Both the position numbers and the translations under genes were made by a program. DNA of 64,000 nt from Alteromonas_E sp965248545 (lineage in GTDB: Bacteria > Pseudomonadota > Gammaproteobacteria > Enterobacterales > Alteromonadaceae): assembly GCA_965248545.1 (NCBI GenBank), contig OZ252110.1, positions 2,232,001 through 2,296,000 of the forward strand. Reading direction: 5' to 3'. Under the pieces are notes generated by a model. That model was given only the letters and a program-made list of their open reading frames with translations. It had not been told where the DNA came from and searched no databases. Shown here piece after piece: positions 1-6,867 of this stretch. Position 1 is the first letter of the stretch. Each line of letters opens with the position of its first letter.

Positions 1-36
1 GACGCCTAAGGTAATCATACTGATCCGTGGTTCCAT
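1..36 (-). CDS. VOC/glyoxalase-family protein, 5' end only
   Basis: Twelve codons of a minus-strand gene are visible before the left edge: MEPRISMITLGV. This is the usual opening of short VOC (glyoxalase/bleomycin-resistance fold) proteins, where the ITLGV strand leads into the first metal-ligand strand. The ATG is preceded by AAAGGT at a proper spacing for ribosome binding. It lies 54 nt downstream of the PPOX-like gene in the same orientation, so it is the next member of the co-oriented array and shows that the array runs beyond the window. Substrate cannot be guessed from this fragment. Confidence 0.6.
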   Translation of the reverse strand, partial: MEPRISMITLGV

Positions 37-90
37 TGAAGCTTACCTTTTAATGCGAATGACTATTTACCGCCGGTTGCTGTGCGGTGG

Positions 91-642
91 CTACAGGTTT
101 TTATCTACAATGTGGGTGTCAATTCCATCGAGACTGGTTTGGTTTTTGCGCTGCCAATAGTCGCGGATCCCCTCTTTACCGTGCTTGTCTGCCCATTCAT
201 TAAGTTGTTCCCGTTCCCCTTGATATTGGTAAAAGGGGACTGACATACCGCAGGACGTTTGCACCATTTCAATGTTCAAAAGGAAGATTTGTCGCGCCCC
301 TGTCATGGGTTTAAACATGGCATAAACAGAGTCCCACTGTTCGTCGTTATGATGAATGGCGGTTGCTTGACCATATAGCCGTAAAATCATCGGGCTACCC
401 TCATACGCACAAAACATAATCGTCATTCTTGGGTGAGTTTGAACGTGGGCGGCCGTTTCATTACCACTACCCGTTACATTCAACCACGCAACGGTGTTGG
501 CATCGATGACTTTAAAAGAGTCCATCCCTTTTGGCGAAACGTTAACCTTGCTGGTGTCGGTTGCAGTACCAACAAAATAGATGCGCTGTTGTGCGATAAA
601 GTCCATGTGCTTGTTGGATAATGCTGAAAATTGCTGTCCCAT
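91..642 (-). CDS. pyridoxamine 5'-phosphate oxidase-like FMN-binding split-barrel protein
   Basis: The 183-residue protein has the layout of the PNPOx-like split-barrel family. An N-terminal helix and strand (FVGTAT) leads to the conserved NVSPKG turn near residue 35, then the core strand RMTIMFCAYEG and LRLYGQATAI near residue 105. Family members bind FMN, F420 or haem and act as small oxidoreductases or detoxification enzymes. True PdxH proteins are longer and have a phosphate-binding signature that is not evident here, so a vitamin B6 role is unlikely. The start is ATG with AGGAT just upstream. The gap to the upstream VOC gene stop is only 11 nt. Fold assignment is firm; the reaction is unknown. 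Confidence 0.85.
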   Translation of the reverse strand: MGQQFSALSNKHMDFIAQQRIYFVGTATDTSKVNVSPKGMDSFKVIDANTVAWLNVTGSGNETAAHVQTHPRMTIMFCAYEGSPMILRLYGQATAIHHNDEQWDSVYAMFKPMTGARQIFLLNIEMVQTSCGMSVPFYQYQGEREQLNEWADKHGKEGIRDYWQRKNQTSLDGIDTHIVDKNL

Positions 643-653
643 GATAATCCTAT

Positions 654-998
654 TTAATGGTGTAACTCGGTAATGTGAAGCAATTCACCAGAAGGGCCCC
701 ACAAATAAAAGACCTTGCCCCAAGGTTCATTGGTGATCGCTGAAATTTTGGTTTTATGAACGGAATTGCTGCTGCGTGAGTGGGCTTCTTGAATATCTTC
801 CACACAGATTTGCAGCATAAAATTTTGCGCGAAATCCTCGCGATAGAACTGCTGCAGAAATGCATAACAATCGCCATTATAAATCAGTGTGAGATCTTCA
901 GAAACCGGCTCCGAAGAAAAGCCAATCTCTTCATAAAATGCAATCGAAATCGCATAGTCCTTGCAGGGTATAAATGTCCTTATATCTTCAATTCGCAT
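654..998 (-). CDS. VOC (glyoxalase/bleomycin-resistance) family protein
   Basis: The 114-residue protein is a single VOC unit pair. It opens with RTFIPCKDYAISIAFYEEIGF, the usual first beta strand and SxxFYxxxG helix, and ends with KVFYLWGPSGELLHITEL, the last strand with a glutamate/histidine region where divalent metal is often held. Related small proteins act as glyoxalases, dioxygenases or antibiotic-binding proteins; nothing here picks one. Its start codon lies inside the end of the upstream small membrane-protein gene (11 nt overlap), so translation is probably coupled. The purine-rich GAGGAAGGAT stretch upstream can serve as the ribosome binding site. Confidence 0.8.
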   Translation of the reverse strand: MRIEDIRTFIPCKDYAISIAFYEEIGFSSEPVSEDLTLIYNGDCYAFLQQFYREDFAQNFMLQICVEDIQEAHSRSSNSVHKTKISAITNEPWGKVFYLWGPSGELLHITELHH

Positions 999-1197
999 CT
1001 AATTGAATATCCTTCCTCAGCGCTAGAATTATGATAAAAACGGCTCCGAAGGGCGGGAAAAAACCGCAGAAAAAGCCCACTAGCGCCATGAGTTTAGGGT
1101 GTTGTGTCTTCCGCCGCCCCAAGTAATACCCGATAGCGGCGACCAGCACTGCGATAACAAAAGCGACTTGCCCAAATAAAGTAGCATTGATGTTCAA
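988..1197 (-). CDS. small two-helix membrane protein
   Basis: I place the start at TTG 1197, because GGAGGG stands 6 nt before it. A longer reading from TTG 1230 lacks a binding site. The product, about 69 residues, begins MNINATLFGQ, then has a hydrophobic helix (VAFVIAVLVAAIGYYLG), a basic loop RRKTQHPK, and a second hydrophobic segment (LMALVGFFCGFFPPFGAVFIIILAL) before a charged tail. The first ten residues look strikingly like the N terminus of F-type ATP synthase subunit b, but the long stalk helix is absent. It sits between SnoaL-like and VOC genes and overlaps the latter. Function unknown. Confidence 0.6.
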   Translation of the reverse strand: MNINATLFGQVAFVIAVLVAAIGYYLGRRKTQHPKLMALVGFFCGFFPPFGAVFIIILALRKDIQLDAN

Positions 1198-1231
1198 AGT
1201 GAACCCTCCATGTATATATTGTGTGCCCAAT

Positions 1232-1591
1232 TTAGTCAGTTGGAATCGGCAGATTGTGCATTCTCAAAAAACTTAGCTTATCCCAATAACCTCTTTGCAG
1301 CCTAATCTTGCCGGCTTCAACTTTAAAAAAGCCACAGCCTCGTAATCCAAGCGGATCTCTCCATTCAAGGATCGCCCATTCACCGTCCTGAAAAATATGT
1401 TCAACGATACACTGCATATCCGCCGTCGCGAATTCAGTGGCAAACATTTGTCTTATGGCTGATTTGCCTGTGACAATTTGATTTGCCACTTGGTGATTAA
1501 CCGCATCGTCGTGATAAAAATCGGCAATGCGCTCGGCATCGCCCTGATTAAATACATCGACCCACTGTTCTATTAGTTGTTTTGGCTCCAT
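1232..1591 (-). CDS. SnoaL/NTF2-like protein
   Basis: The 119-residue protein starting MEPKQLIEQWVDVFNQGDAERI has the helix-rich opening of SnoaL-like NTF2 folds. HDDAVNH and the strands GEWAILEWRDPLGLRGCGFFKVEAGKI follow, and the chain ends near WDKLSFLR. Such proteins are small cone-shaped barrels used as isomerases, cyclases or ligand-binding domains. The ATG at 1591 is chosen over an upstream TTG (1612) because CCGGAG lies 8 nt before it. The upstream TTG would overlap the previous stop as TTGA. The reaction is not predictable, although the fold is clear. Confidence 0.8.
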   Translation of the reverse strand: MEPKQLIEQWVDVFNQGDAERIADFYHDDAVNHQVANQIVTGKSAIRQMFATEFATADMQCIVEHIFQDGEWAILEWRDPLGLRGCGFFKVEAGKIRLQRGYWDKLSFLRMHNLPIPTD

Positions 1592-1608
1592 ACGCGATAC
1601 TCCGGTAC

Positions 1609-2184
1609 TCAATCGAGCAAAGGATCAAGTAGGTTTTGCCATTCCTGAAAACTGGACTCATGATCAACAGGTACGGTGCTAGCGTTATTTATCAAGATCG
1701 TTGGTGTAGCCCAAATTGAGCGTGTTGCCGCATAGCGAATGGGGGTTCTTGCCAGCACATAGATATCATTGTCATTCATTCTTTGAATAAACGAAGGTTG
1801 GTCAATTGGCCCGTTTTGAGACGCTAATTCGGCGGCTAGCTGTTGCAAATCTGCATGGGTCTTGTGCTTGAAAACCCCGTTGTAAAACTGTGCTTGGTGC
1901 TCATACAAATAACTCGCGAAGGCATAAAATCGCTCGGCATTACCTTCAGCAAATGCAAATAACGCTAGGGTCATGTCCCAAGCCTGACGGTGATTACTCA
2001 GTGTGATTAAATGCGTTTTAAGCGAGATGGACTCTGCTTGGTAGTGATCCATGACTGACATCAGGGTCGGCCACAGGCGTTTCGAATGCGGGCATTGAAT
2101 ATCCACAAACACATCCAAGGTAACATCTGCGGCAGCTGCACCTTTCAAAAATCCACTGGGGCGATGCGGAATTGGAATCGTCAT
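1609..2184 (-). CDS. DsbA-like thioredoxin-fold protein with a CPHS motif
   Basis: The protein of about 191 residues contains VTLDVFVDIQCPHSKRLWP, the first strand and active-site helix of a DsbA-type thioredoxin fold. A helical insertion follows, then the cis-proline region SIWATPTILINN near the C terminus. The usual CPHC dithiol is CPHS here, so the second cysteine is serine and a normal dithiol oxidase cycle is not expected. A monothiol isomerase, glutathione-linked or purely structural role is possible. No signal peptide is seen, so the protein is probably cytoplasmic. The start at 2184 is preferred because GGAG lies 8 nt upstream; the ATG two codons earlier is too close to it. Confidence 0.75.
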   Translation of the reverse strand: MTIPIPHRPSGFLKGAAAADVTLDVFVDIQCPHSKRLWPTLMSVMDHYQAESISLKTHLITLSNHRQAWDMTLALFAFAEGNAERFYAFASYLYEHQAQFYNGVFKHKTHADLQQLAAELASQNGPIDQPSFIQRMNDNDIYVLARTPIRYAATRSIWATPTILINNASTVPVDHESSFQEWQNLLDPLLD

Positions 2185-2227
2185 GCGCATGACTCCTTAG
2201 TTCAGCCAAATAAGTGAGCAATAAAAG

Positions 2228-2563
2228 TTACGTTACCACCTTCGCGTAGCTGGTGCGATCGATATCCGAGACTTCAACTGTCAAAGAGCAGTTATCTTGA
2301 GCATAAGCGCTTAGGTTTTCGAGCACAGATTGCGACAATTTTCGTTTTTGATGATCTGTCCGACCGCTCAAGATTTTCAGGGTCACATGAATAAAACCAC
2401 GCTGTTGGTTACCGGTCTGATAATGTTCAAAACATACTGCACGGACCTTGATATCCTTGCCACTGGTGTCGAACAAATCGGACGCTAACGCGCCATCGAA
2501 AACGGGAGCGATTAAAACGGCACCATCAATGTCGGAAGAGTGTTCAATTACACAATGAGGCAT
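2228..2563 (-). CDS. 5-carboxymethyl-2-hydroxymuconate isomerase-like tautomerase
   Basis: The true start is the internal ATG giving MPHCVIEHSSDI, which matches the N terminus of CHMI proteins of the tautomerase superfamily. After Met removal Pro1 would be the catalytic base, as in MIF and 4-oxalocrotonate tautomerase. The length (111 residues) is right for the family, and the later part, RGFIHVTLKILSGRTDHQKRKLSQSVL, is the characteristic second beta-alpha unit. CHMI acts in homoprotocatechuate degradation, but no other gene of that pathway is nearby, so the native substrate is uncertain. It lies 13 nt upstream-to-stop from a GNAT gene in the same direction. Confidence 0.85.
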   Translation of the reverse strand: MPHCVIEHSSDIDGAVLIAPVFDGALASDLFDTSGKDIKVRAVCFEHYQTGNQQRGFIHVTLKILSGRTDHQKRKLSQSVLENLSAYAQDNCSLTVEVSDIDRTSYAKVVT

Positions 2564-2576
2564 GACTATTCCTTTT

Positions 2577-3095
2577 CTAAATTTTGCTTGGTGAGGCGTT
2601 GATTTCTCGCATGTACATAAAGCCATCCAAGACTTGTTGCTGATGTTGGTAATAATGCGGCAGACACTTGCGTCTGATAAAGCCACTTTTCACCAAAACC
2701 CGTTCTGAGGCCGGGTTGTTGTCCATTACGTACGCGACTAACGTAGATAAACCTTTTTGGCGGCCTTTATCGACCAGATGATTGACACAGCGAGTCGCAA
2801 TGCCGCGCCCGATCTCTCGCGCCGCAACTCTGTAACCAATTTCAGCGTCTCGCTGTGCAGTGATATTCCGCATGTTCGCTCTAGCAACAATACGATTCTC
2901 GTCGACCAATACATAGAACACAGAGCGTCTTTCACGGTGCTCTGCAACGCACTGAGAAATGTGCGTCTTGATACCTGCAGAGGTAAGAAACTGTCTATCT
3001 CGTGGCGCAATCACACGGCTGAAAAATTGGTCATTTTCGGTTTCAAATGCCAGTAGTGACTCAGAGTGATGAACGTTCAATCGCTCGAATCGCAT
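2577..3095 (-). CDS. GNAT N-acetyltransferase (RimJ/RimL-like)
   Basis: From ATG 3095 the product is about 172 residues: MRFERLNVHHSESLLAFETEN, then DRQFL and IVARANMRNITAQRDAEIGYRVA. Next is the acetyl-CoA loop REIGRGIATRCVNHLV (an R/Q-x-x-G-x-G/A variant) and the helix NNPASERVLVKSGF that is typical of ribosomal-protein acetyltransferase relatives. It probably moves an acetyl group from acetyl-CoA to an amine or protein N terminus. The start lies 19 nt inside the end of the preceding lipocalin-like gene, so the pair is likely translationally coupled. The acceptor is unknown. Confidence 0.82.
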   Translation of the reverse strand: MRFERLNVHHSESLLAFETENDQFFSRVIAPRDRQFLTSAGIKTHISQCVAEHRERRSVFYVLVDENRIVARANMRNITAQRDAEIGYRVAAREIGRGIATRCVNHLVDKGRQKGLSTLVAYVMDNNPASERVLVKSGFIRRKCLPHYYQHQQQVLDGFMYMREINASPSKI

Positions 3096-3496
3096 GGATC
3101 TATCCGTTGCCAAACTTCGAATTCGACGCGCTTGTCGTCTTGCCACCTGGAGTTATACCAACGGTCACCTTCGAGTCTTGCTTTAAATTGAAACTCAGTA
3201 CCGGGTGTTTGTCCAAATGAGTTATAAAGCAGGGACTCTGTGTAAACACCCTGTTCCCAGTGATAAGTGCCGGTCCCCGACGCCCAAAAGCGTCCACCTT
3301 TTTCAGAGGTAAAACTAAAATGTCGGTCAGACAGCACTTTGATTGACGCCATACCTGATTCGATATAATCAATGCGTTCGCCGTTCTCATTGATGTATTC
3401 GCCAGAGACTAACCGCCATGCGCCATTCAGTTCCGAAGCACTGAGCGGCAAACAAATCAAACACAAAACGACCGGAAGGGTTAAACGTTGAATCAC
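3077..3496 (-). CDS. secreted lipocalin-like domain protein
   Basis: The 139-residue product starts at GTG and carries a Sec signal peptide (MIQRLTLPVVLCLICLPLSAS), so the mature part is periplasmic or exported. LNGAWRLVSGEYINENGERIDY is the first strand of a lipocalin-like small barrel, followed by KVLSDRHFSFTSEKGGRFWASGTGTYHW and repeated aromatic strands. Its GTG is fused to the stop of a small upstream reading frame as GTGA, a classic termination-reinitiation arrangement, although that upstream frame encodes only a fragment. The ligand is unknown. Confidence 0.75.
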   Translation of the reverse strand: MIQRLTLPVVLCLICLPLSASELNGAWRLVSGEYINENGERIDYIESGMASIKVLSDRHFSFTSEKGGRFWASGTGTYHWEQGVYTESLLYNSFGQTPGTEFQFKARLEGDRWYNSRWQDDKRVEFEVWQRIDPCDSSD

Positions 3497-3642
3497 TTTA
3501 GTTCCTTAGTAAAGTTCGAAAATGCGCTGCCATTCATTTTGCGGCACAACTGGCAATGGCAATTGAGAGTGACCTTGGGCAATGCCTTACAGATAAAAGT
3601 AGCGCTTTGGCAGTTGCAGTTGCCGCGGAATTCTGTACTCAT
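3493..3642 (-). pseudogene. N-terminal fragment of a GFA/CENP-V-family protein
   Basis: A 49-codon frame encodes MSTEFRGNCNCQSATF, followed by a NCHCQLCRKMNGSAFS segment. This is the first zinc-site region of GFA (glutathione-dependent formaldehyde-activating enzyme fold) proteins, with the CxC and CxxC cysteines in order. Full-length members have roughly 120-140 residues, so about two thirds are missing. The frame keeps a good ribosome site (GGAAGAAAGAG) and ends in TGA, sharing bases with the GTG of the lipocalin gene. It may be a decayed cassette that is still translated and now drives reinitiation at the next gene. Confidence 0.65.
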
Positions 3643-3661
3643 TATTTAACTCTTTCTTCCG

Positions 3662-4246
3662 TTATGCATAGACTGACGCGTCATTGTGATTTCGCCAATC
3701 AAGGTTAGACAAGATCGCCATATAGCGGTCATAAGCCTCAAGGTCGAAATTGTTGGAAAGCTGATTCATAAACCCATGGAGCGCGTCTGCTTGATGTATC
3801 GAAACATTTGGTTTTCCCTGTAGTTTTTCTATGACATCAGGAACCGCAAAATGTTGCTCCGCTGCTGGAAAAACCAATGTTATCGGAATGTTGGGAAGTA
3901 TTTCTAACAAGTGTCGAATTTGTGAGCTGTAAAACAGATGTGCTGAGATTATCTGTTCCGTCGTGATACCTTCACTAGCCTGCCATATTGCCGAAGCTCC
4001 CACACTAAAGCCCAGCACGCTCACAGGGTTTTCGGTTTGCTCAATGCGTTCACGAAGTTGTGCTGAGTATTGGTCTAATCCGACCGTTTCAGAGAATGCT
4101 GAATAGGCCTGGTGTTCGTCAACAAAGTTCATATTGCGTCCACCATAAGGATCGACGATAACAGCGTCGTGAGGCAGCGCGTTGGCAATCGAGACCAGTT
4201 CAGGCGTATGCCCAAAAATATCCGTCGCAACAATGATAGAAGTCAT
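3662..4246 (-). CDS. dienelactone hydrolase-like alpha/beta hydrolase
   Basis: The 194-residue protein has an alpha/beta hydrolase core. The first strand is MTSIIVATDIFGHTPEL, the nucleophile elbow is VLGFSVGASAIW (G-F-S-V-G, with serine near residue 81), a strand IPITLVFPAAEQHF precedes the acid region, and DALHGFMN near residue 158 provides the histidine. In dienelactone hydrolases the nucleophile is cysteine; here it is serine, which favours an esterase-like activity. No signal peptide is present. It follows the GNAT gene by 25 nt and precedes the GFA fragment by 19 nt. Substrate unknown. Confidence 0.75.
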   Translation of the reverse strand: MTSIIVATDIFGHTPELVSIANALPHDAVIVDPYGGRNMNFVDEHQAYSAFSETVGLDQYSAQLRERIEQTENPVSVLGFSVGASAIWQASEGITTEQIISAHLFYSSQIRHLLEILPNIPITLVFPAAEQHFAVPDVIEKLQGKPNVSIHQADALHGFMNQLSNNFDLEAYDRYMAILSNLDWRNHNDASVYA

Positions 4247-4271
4247 AGTCGGGTCACCATAAGGTATTCCG

Positions 4272-4727
4272 TTACAAGGTTATTGTCATAAAGCGACTAT
4301 TGGGATTTGTCTGATAATGACTGAATGGGCCACAATCTTGAAAGCCGTGTTTGCGATATAGCTGGTGGGCTGGCAGAAAGTAATCTTGGGTGCCAGTCTC
4401 GAGACTGATAGTGACAAACCCTCGCTGTTTTGCGTATTGTAAACAGTGCTTTAGGAGCTGAGTTGCGACACCTTTGTTTCTAAATTGGTGGGAAGTACGC
4501 ATAGATTTGAGTTCAGCATCATTGGCATCTAGCGCTTTTAACGCCACACAACCGGCCAAAAGGTCGTCAGACCAAGCGCTGAAGAAGGTAATATTCGGTG
4601 CTTTCAGAGCATTGACATCAAGCGCGTGCACACTTTCTGGCGGGGAAGTCGCATACATATCGTCAAGGTGTTCTTGTAGCAGTGATATGACTGCACCGTT
4701 GGTCAAATCGTCTATTTTGATTTGCAT
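4272..4727 (-). CDS. GNAT N-acetyltransferase
   Basis: The protein of about 151 residues (MQIKIDDLTNGAVISLLQEHL) shows the GNAT core. It has FFSAWSDDLLAGCVALKAL, then DAELKSMRTSHQFRNKGVATQLLKHCL with the acetyl-CoA loop FRNKGVA, then FVTISLETG and LYRKHGFQDCGPF at the end. This arrangement resembles YsnE/PaiA-type acetyltransferases of small molecules. A TTG at 4751 would extend it by eight residues and has a better ribosome site (AAAGGACG), but family members start at the MQIKI position, so I use ATG 4727 with doubt. The TTG overlaps the stop of an upstream GNAT fragment. Confidence 0.8.
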   Translation of the reverse strand: MQIKIDDLTNGAVISLLQEHLDDMYATSPPESVHALDVNALKAPNITFFSAWSDDLLAGCVALKALDANDAELKSMRTSHQFRNKGVATQLLKHCLQYAKQRGFVTISLETGTQDYFLPAHQLYRKHGFQDCGPFSHYQTNPNSRFMTITL

Positions 4728-4747
4728 ATTGTTAGGGCTCGCATTGA

Positions 4748-4927
4748 TCAAATTTCTCGTCCTTTAACGTCGCAAAAATATGCGCATTGTAAAATCCACC
4801 ACTCAGCGTCAGAGTGCGTGTAAGGGGAGGGGATTTTGGTGGACAGAAAGCGCGTGACCTCGCAATCGTTGAGGACCTCAACTAATCGCTCGGTGTCTTC
4901 GATGGTGAAGTCGCGTAATGTGATCAT
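4748..4927 (-). pseudogene. N-terminal fragment of a RimJ/RimL-type GNAT acetyltransferase
   Basis: A 59-codon frame starts MITLRDFTIEDTERLVEVL, followed by NDCEVTRFLSTKIPSPYTH and SDAEWWI. This is exactly the first 45-50 residues of Acetyltransf_3-type proteins, up to the DAE-W helix. It then runs into unrelated residues and TGA. The acetyl-CoA binding half is absent, so it cannot be an enzyme. The start keeps a normal site (GGAGACATAGGAT). The stop overlaps the TTG alternative start of the next GNAT gene as TTGA, mirroring the GFA fragment junction. Confidence 0.7.
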
Positions 4928-4945
4928 CAGTTATCCTATGTCTCC

Positions 4946-5320
4946 TCAGGCTGTTATCCAGCGTCCAAAAAGTTCGAGGCCTCGGCCAACGTGTAACATG
5001 TTGAATAACAACACGATGACGATTAAGCCACACGGCACGTAAAGGAGTTTTGCAAAGGCACTCTTCGAAGACGTCGCGAACCGAATGGCGATACAAAACG
5101 CAATAGTCGCATGAATACAACCGACAAAATTTACATGCTTAATGTCATTCGACATACCCAGTGCCACAATGGCCATAAATGCCAGAATCATGGTCAGCGT
5201 TGTTTTCAGTTTTTGCTGTTTTTGATGGATAAGTAAACCCAGTGCCATGAGGACAAACGCAAAACCTGAGGTCGCAACCGAAACTACGAAATAATACTTA
5301 AAGATAAAGTCCGATATCAC
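4946..5320 (-). CDS. four-helix integral membrane protein, unknown
   Basis: The 124-residue protein is very hydrophobic, with about four membrane helices. These are near residues 8-30 (YYFVVSVATSGFAFVLMALGLL), 42-57, 62-82 (NFVGCIHATIAFCIAIRF) and 90-108 (LLYVPCGLIVIVLLFNML), separated by short charged loops such as HQKQQKLK. No family was recognised. Its stop is 18 nt before the truncated GNAT frame and its start is 27 nt after the stop of a secreted SnoaL-like gene. It is a real gene by length, codon pattern and position in the array. Confidence 0.6.
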   Translation of the reverse strand: MISDFIFKYYFVVSVATSGFAFVLMALGLLIHQKQQKLKTTLTMILAFMAIVALGMSNDIKHVNFVGCIHATIAFCIAIRFATSSKSAFAKLLYVPCGLIVIVLLFNMLHVGRGLELFGRWITA

Positions 5321-5347
5321 TGGATTGTTGTTTCCTTATGCCTGCCA

Positions 5348-5806
5348 TTACTCAGCATATTTGCGAATCACTGAAACTTTCCCATCTTCAATCTCTAATA
5401 CTTCTATAGTCGCGTAATTCAACTCGATCGTCTGTTCGGTTTGCGGATGGATCCCTGCGCTTTCAGTCGAGTATTTGATGACCACCACATTGTAACCTGT
5501 CGTCACATTTAGCAGTGATGCTGAATAAGAGGTGTGCGCGCCTAAGTAATATTTCATTCCCTCGCGCATATTTTGTTTGCCGCTAGGGTAGCGTGCATCA
5601 TCCGTCATGTAAGGCAAGTGTTGGTGTCCGACGTCGTCGGCCAATAAAGCCAAGTAGTTGTCCACATCTTGCTCTGTAGCACCTGGTGTTTGGGTTGCTA
5701 CCCAAGCGCTAAAATACTGTTCGCCAAAACCGGTCAGATCGGCTTCATCGCCACATACCGAATGGGTGACTAGCAATAGTAAGACAATAGAAAAGAACTT
5801 GTTCAT
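5348..5806 (-). CDS. exported SnoaL/NTF2-like protein
   Basis: The 152-residue product has a Sec signal peptide (MNKFFSIVLLLLVTHSVCGD). A SnoaL-like domain follows: FGEQYFSAWVATQTPGATEQDVDNYLALLADDVGHQHLP is the usual helix pair with D and H lining the pocket, then KQNMREGMKYYLG and paired strands to IEVLEIEDGKVSVIRKY. This is close to the ketosteroid-isomerase-like family, but periplasmic. The function is not predictable. A cysteine at the end of the hydrophobic stretch (SVCGD) could also be a lipobox, but the preceding residues fit it poorly. Confidence 0.75.
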   Translation of the reverse strand: MNKFFSIVLLLLVTHSVCGDEADLTGFGEQYFSAWVATQTPGATEQDVDNYLALLADDVGHQHLPYMTDDARYPSGKQNMREGMKYYLGAHTSYSASLLNVTTGYNVVVIKYSTESAGIHPQTEQTIELNYATIEVLEIEDGKVSVIRKYAE

Positions 5807-5823
5807 TTCACACTCCCTTGTAC

Positions 5824-6039
5824 TTAAGTTAGATTAGGAAAACTGCCGGAATAAACGTTGGCATTCAAAATTCGCCAAGCTTCGTCAATGAAATGACAAA
5901 TGTACAGCGTCCTAAATGTCAGTTTTGAGGTTTCCGTCTCGATACACCAGCCAATACAAACTGCGACTTCGGTATAAGGCTCGAACAGTTTGGTGGTTGT
6001 CACGTTTGGCGGTTCCCGGTTAGCCATGTGGGCGAGCAT
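5824..6039 (-). pseudogene. C-terminal fragment of an NTF2-like protein
   Basis: From ATG 6039 this frame encodes 71 residues. The stretch VAVCIGWCIETETSKLTFR, followed by TLYICHFIDEAWRILNANVYS, reads as the last two or three strands of an NTF2-like barrel (charge-alternating strands, then W-R-I-x-N-A). The N-terminal helices are missing. The ATG begins one base after the stop of the ABM gene, so it may be translated by reinitiation. A longer reading into the ABM gene is a frame shadow. I regard it as a 5'-truncated remnant brought behind a foreign start codon; the family assignment is tentative. Confidence 0.45.
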
Positions 6040-6040
6040 A

Positions 6041-6352
6041 TCACAGTTTAGCTGTTGGCTTGGTTCTGTCTTCGACTTCATGAAAAGCATTGACTGAAAT
6101 ACGCTCAGCTAGTTGTCGCATTTGCAGCATGGCATTGGGGTTGGCATCATGGAAAAAGGCCTGCCATGCCGCCTCATCGCGCCACTTAGCAATAGTCAGA
6201 ACCTGTTGAGGGTTGTTTGAAGAACGCAGCATAAAGCTGCCGAGCGCGCCATCGACGGTGCGATGAATATTATCTGTCGTGCTTTCCCATACTTGCTTAA
6301 AGTAGTCAAAGTTGTGTTCAGGAACTGACCATTCGTATATTACTCGGAACAT
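6041..6352 (-). CDS. antibiotic biosynthesis monooxygenase (ABM) domain protein
   Basis: The 103-residue protein fits the dimeric ferredoxin-like ABM fold. MFRVIYEWSVPEHNFDYFKQVWESTT opens it, GALGSFMLRSSNNPQQVLTIAKWRDEAAWQAFF gives the strand plus W-x-D/S-xxAWxxF helix of the family, and a C-terminal strand pair closes it. Members act as cofactor-free oxygenases on quinol-like compounds, as haem-degrading enzymes, or simply as small ligand binders. No haem-ligand histidine typical of IsdG is obvious. The product is probably cytoplasmic. Confidence 0.8.
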   Translation of the reverse strand: MFRVIYEWSVPEHNFDYFKQVWESTTDNIHRTVDGALGSFMLRSSNNPQQVLTIAKWRDEAAWQAFFHDANPNAMLQMRQLAERISVNAFHEVEDRTKPTAKL

Positions 6353-6427
6353 CCAGACACTCGTTCAGTAGCCAATATTTCGCCTACATTGTCGCTGAGT
6401 TGTTTCGAAAAGCTATCCATAATTGCG

Positions 6428-6802
6428 CTAGATTTGAATTAACGATTTAAATCCACCGTATAACATTCTTTCCGGATCAAAAATCGGTTGTGGCTTGCGT
6501 GTTAACGGTGCAATAAGCTCGGTCATTCTTGGATCGGCAGCAACTTTTTCATTAGCTTGATCTCGAGCTGCCCGCGAAGCAAAGGCGACCCAGCCAAATA
6601 CGACGGCTTCATTGTCATGTGCATCGGTTAACTCAGCAAATGCCAACGTTGCAGGGTGACTGGGGTCGTCGAGGAGGTATTCAGAATAGCTTAACGCGCC
6701 ATATTCCTTCCAAATATTCGCGATTTCCGTTGCGATTGTCTTGTAGGCTTCTAACTTGTCAGTCGGGATTGGAAGCACAAACCCGTCTATGTAATCTGCC
6801 AC
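6428..6802 (-). CDS. DUF1428 family protein
   Basis: I choose GTG 6802, giving MADYIDGFVLPIPTDKLEAYKTIA, because GGGGAG lies just upstream and DUF1428 proteins begin at this point. A longer frame from TTG 6817 places that binding site inside the gene. The 124-residue product keeps the family pattern: WKEYGALSYSEYLLDD, then VVFGWVAFASRAARDQANEKVAADPRM and FDPERMLYGGFKSLI at the end. DUF1428 proteins have a dimeric alpha-beta barrel fold related to ABM domains, and their role is unknown. A candidate promoter lies about 65 nt upstream. Confidence 0.85.
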   Translation of the reverse strand: MADYIDGFVLPIPTDKLEAYKTIATEIANIWKEYGALSYSEYLLDDPSHPATLAFAELTDAHDNEAVVFGWVAFASRAARDQANEKVAADPRMTELIAPLTRKPQPIFDPERMLYGGFKSLIQI

Positions 6803-6867
6803 ATGAACTCTCCCCAAAATCTTGCTGTGCGCGCACGTTTACTAGAGGTTTTTCACTCTCTTGTTTC

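Noticed and set aside
6340..6420. A 26-codon frame (MDSFSKQLSDNVGEIL...) between DUF1428 and ABM
   Set aside because: It ends inside the ABM start region and matches no family I know; too short to support.
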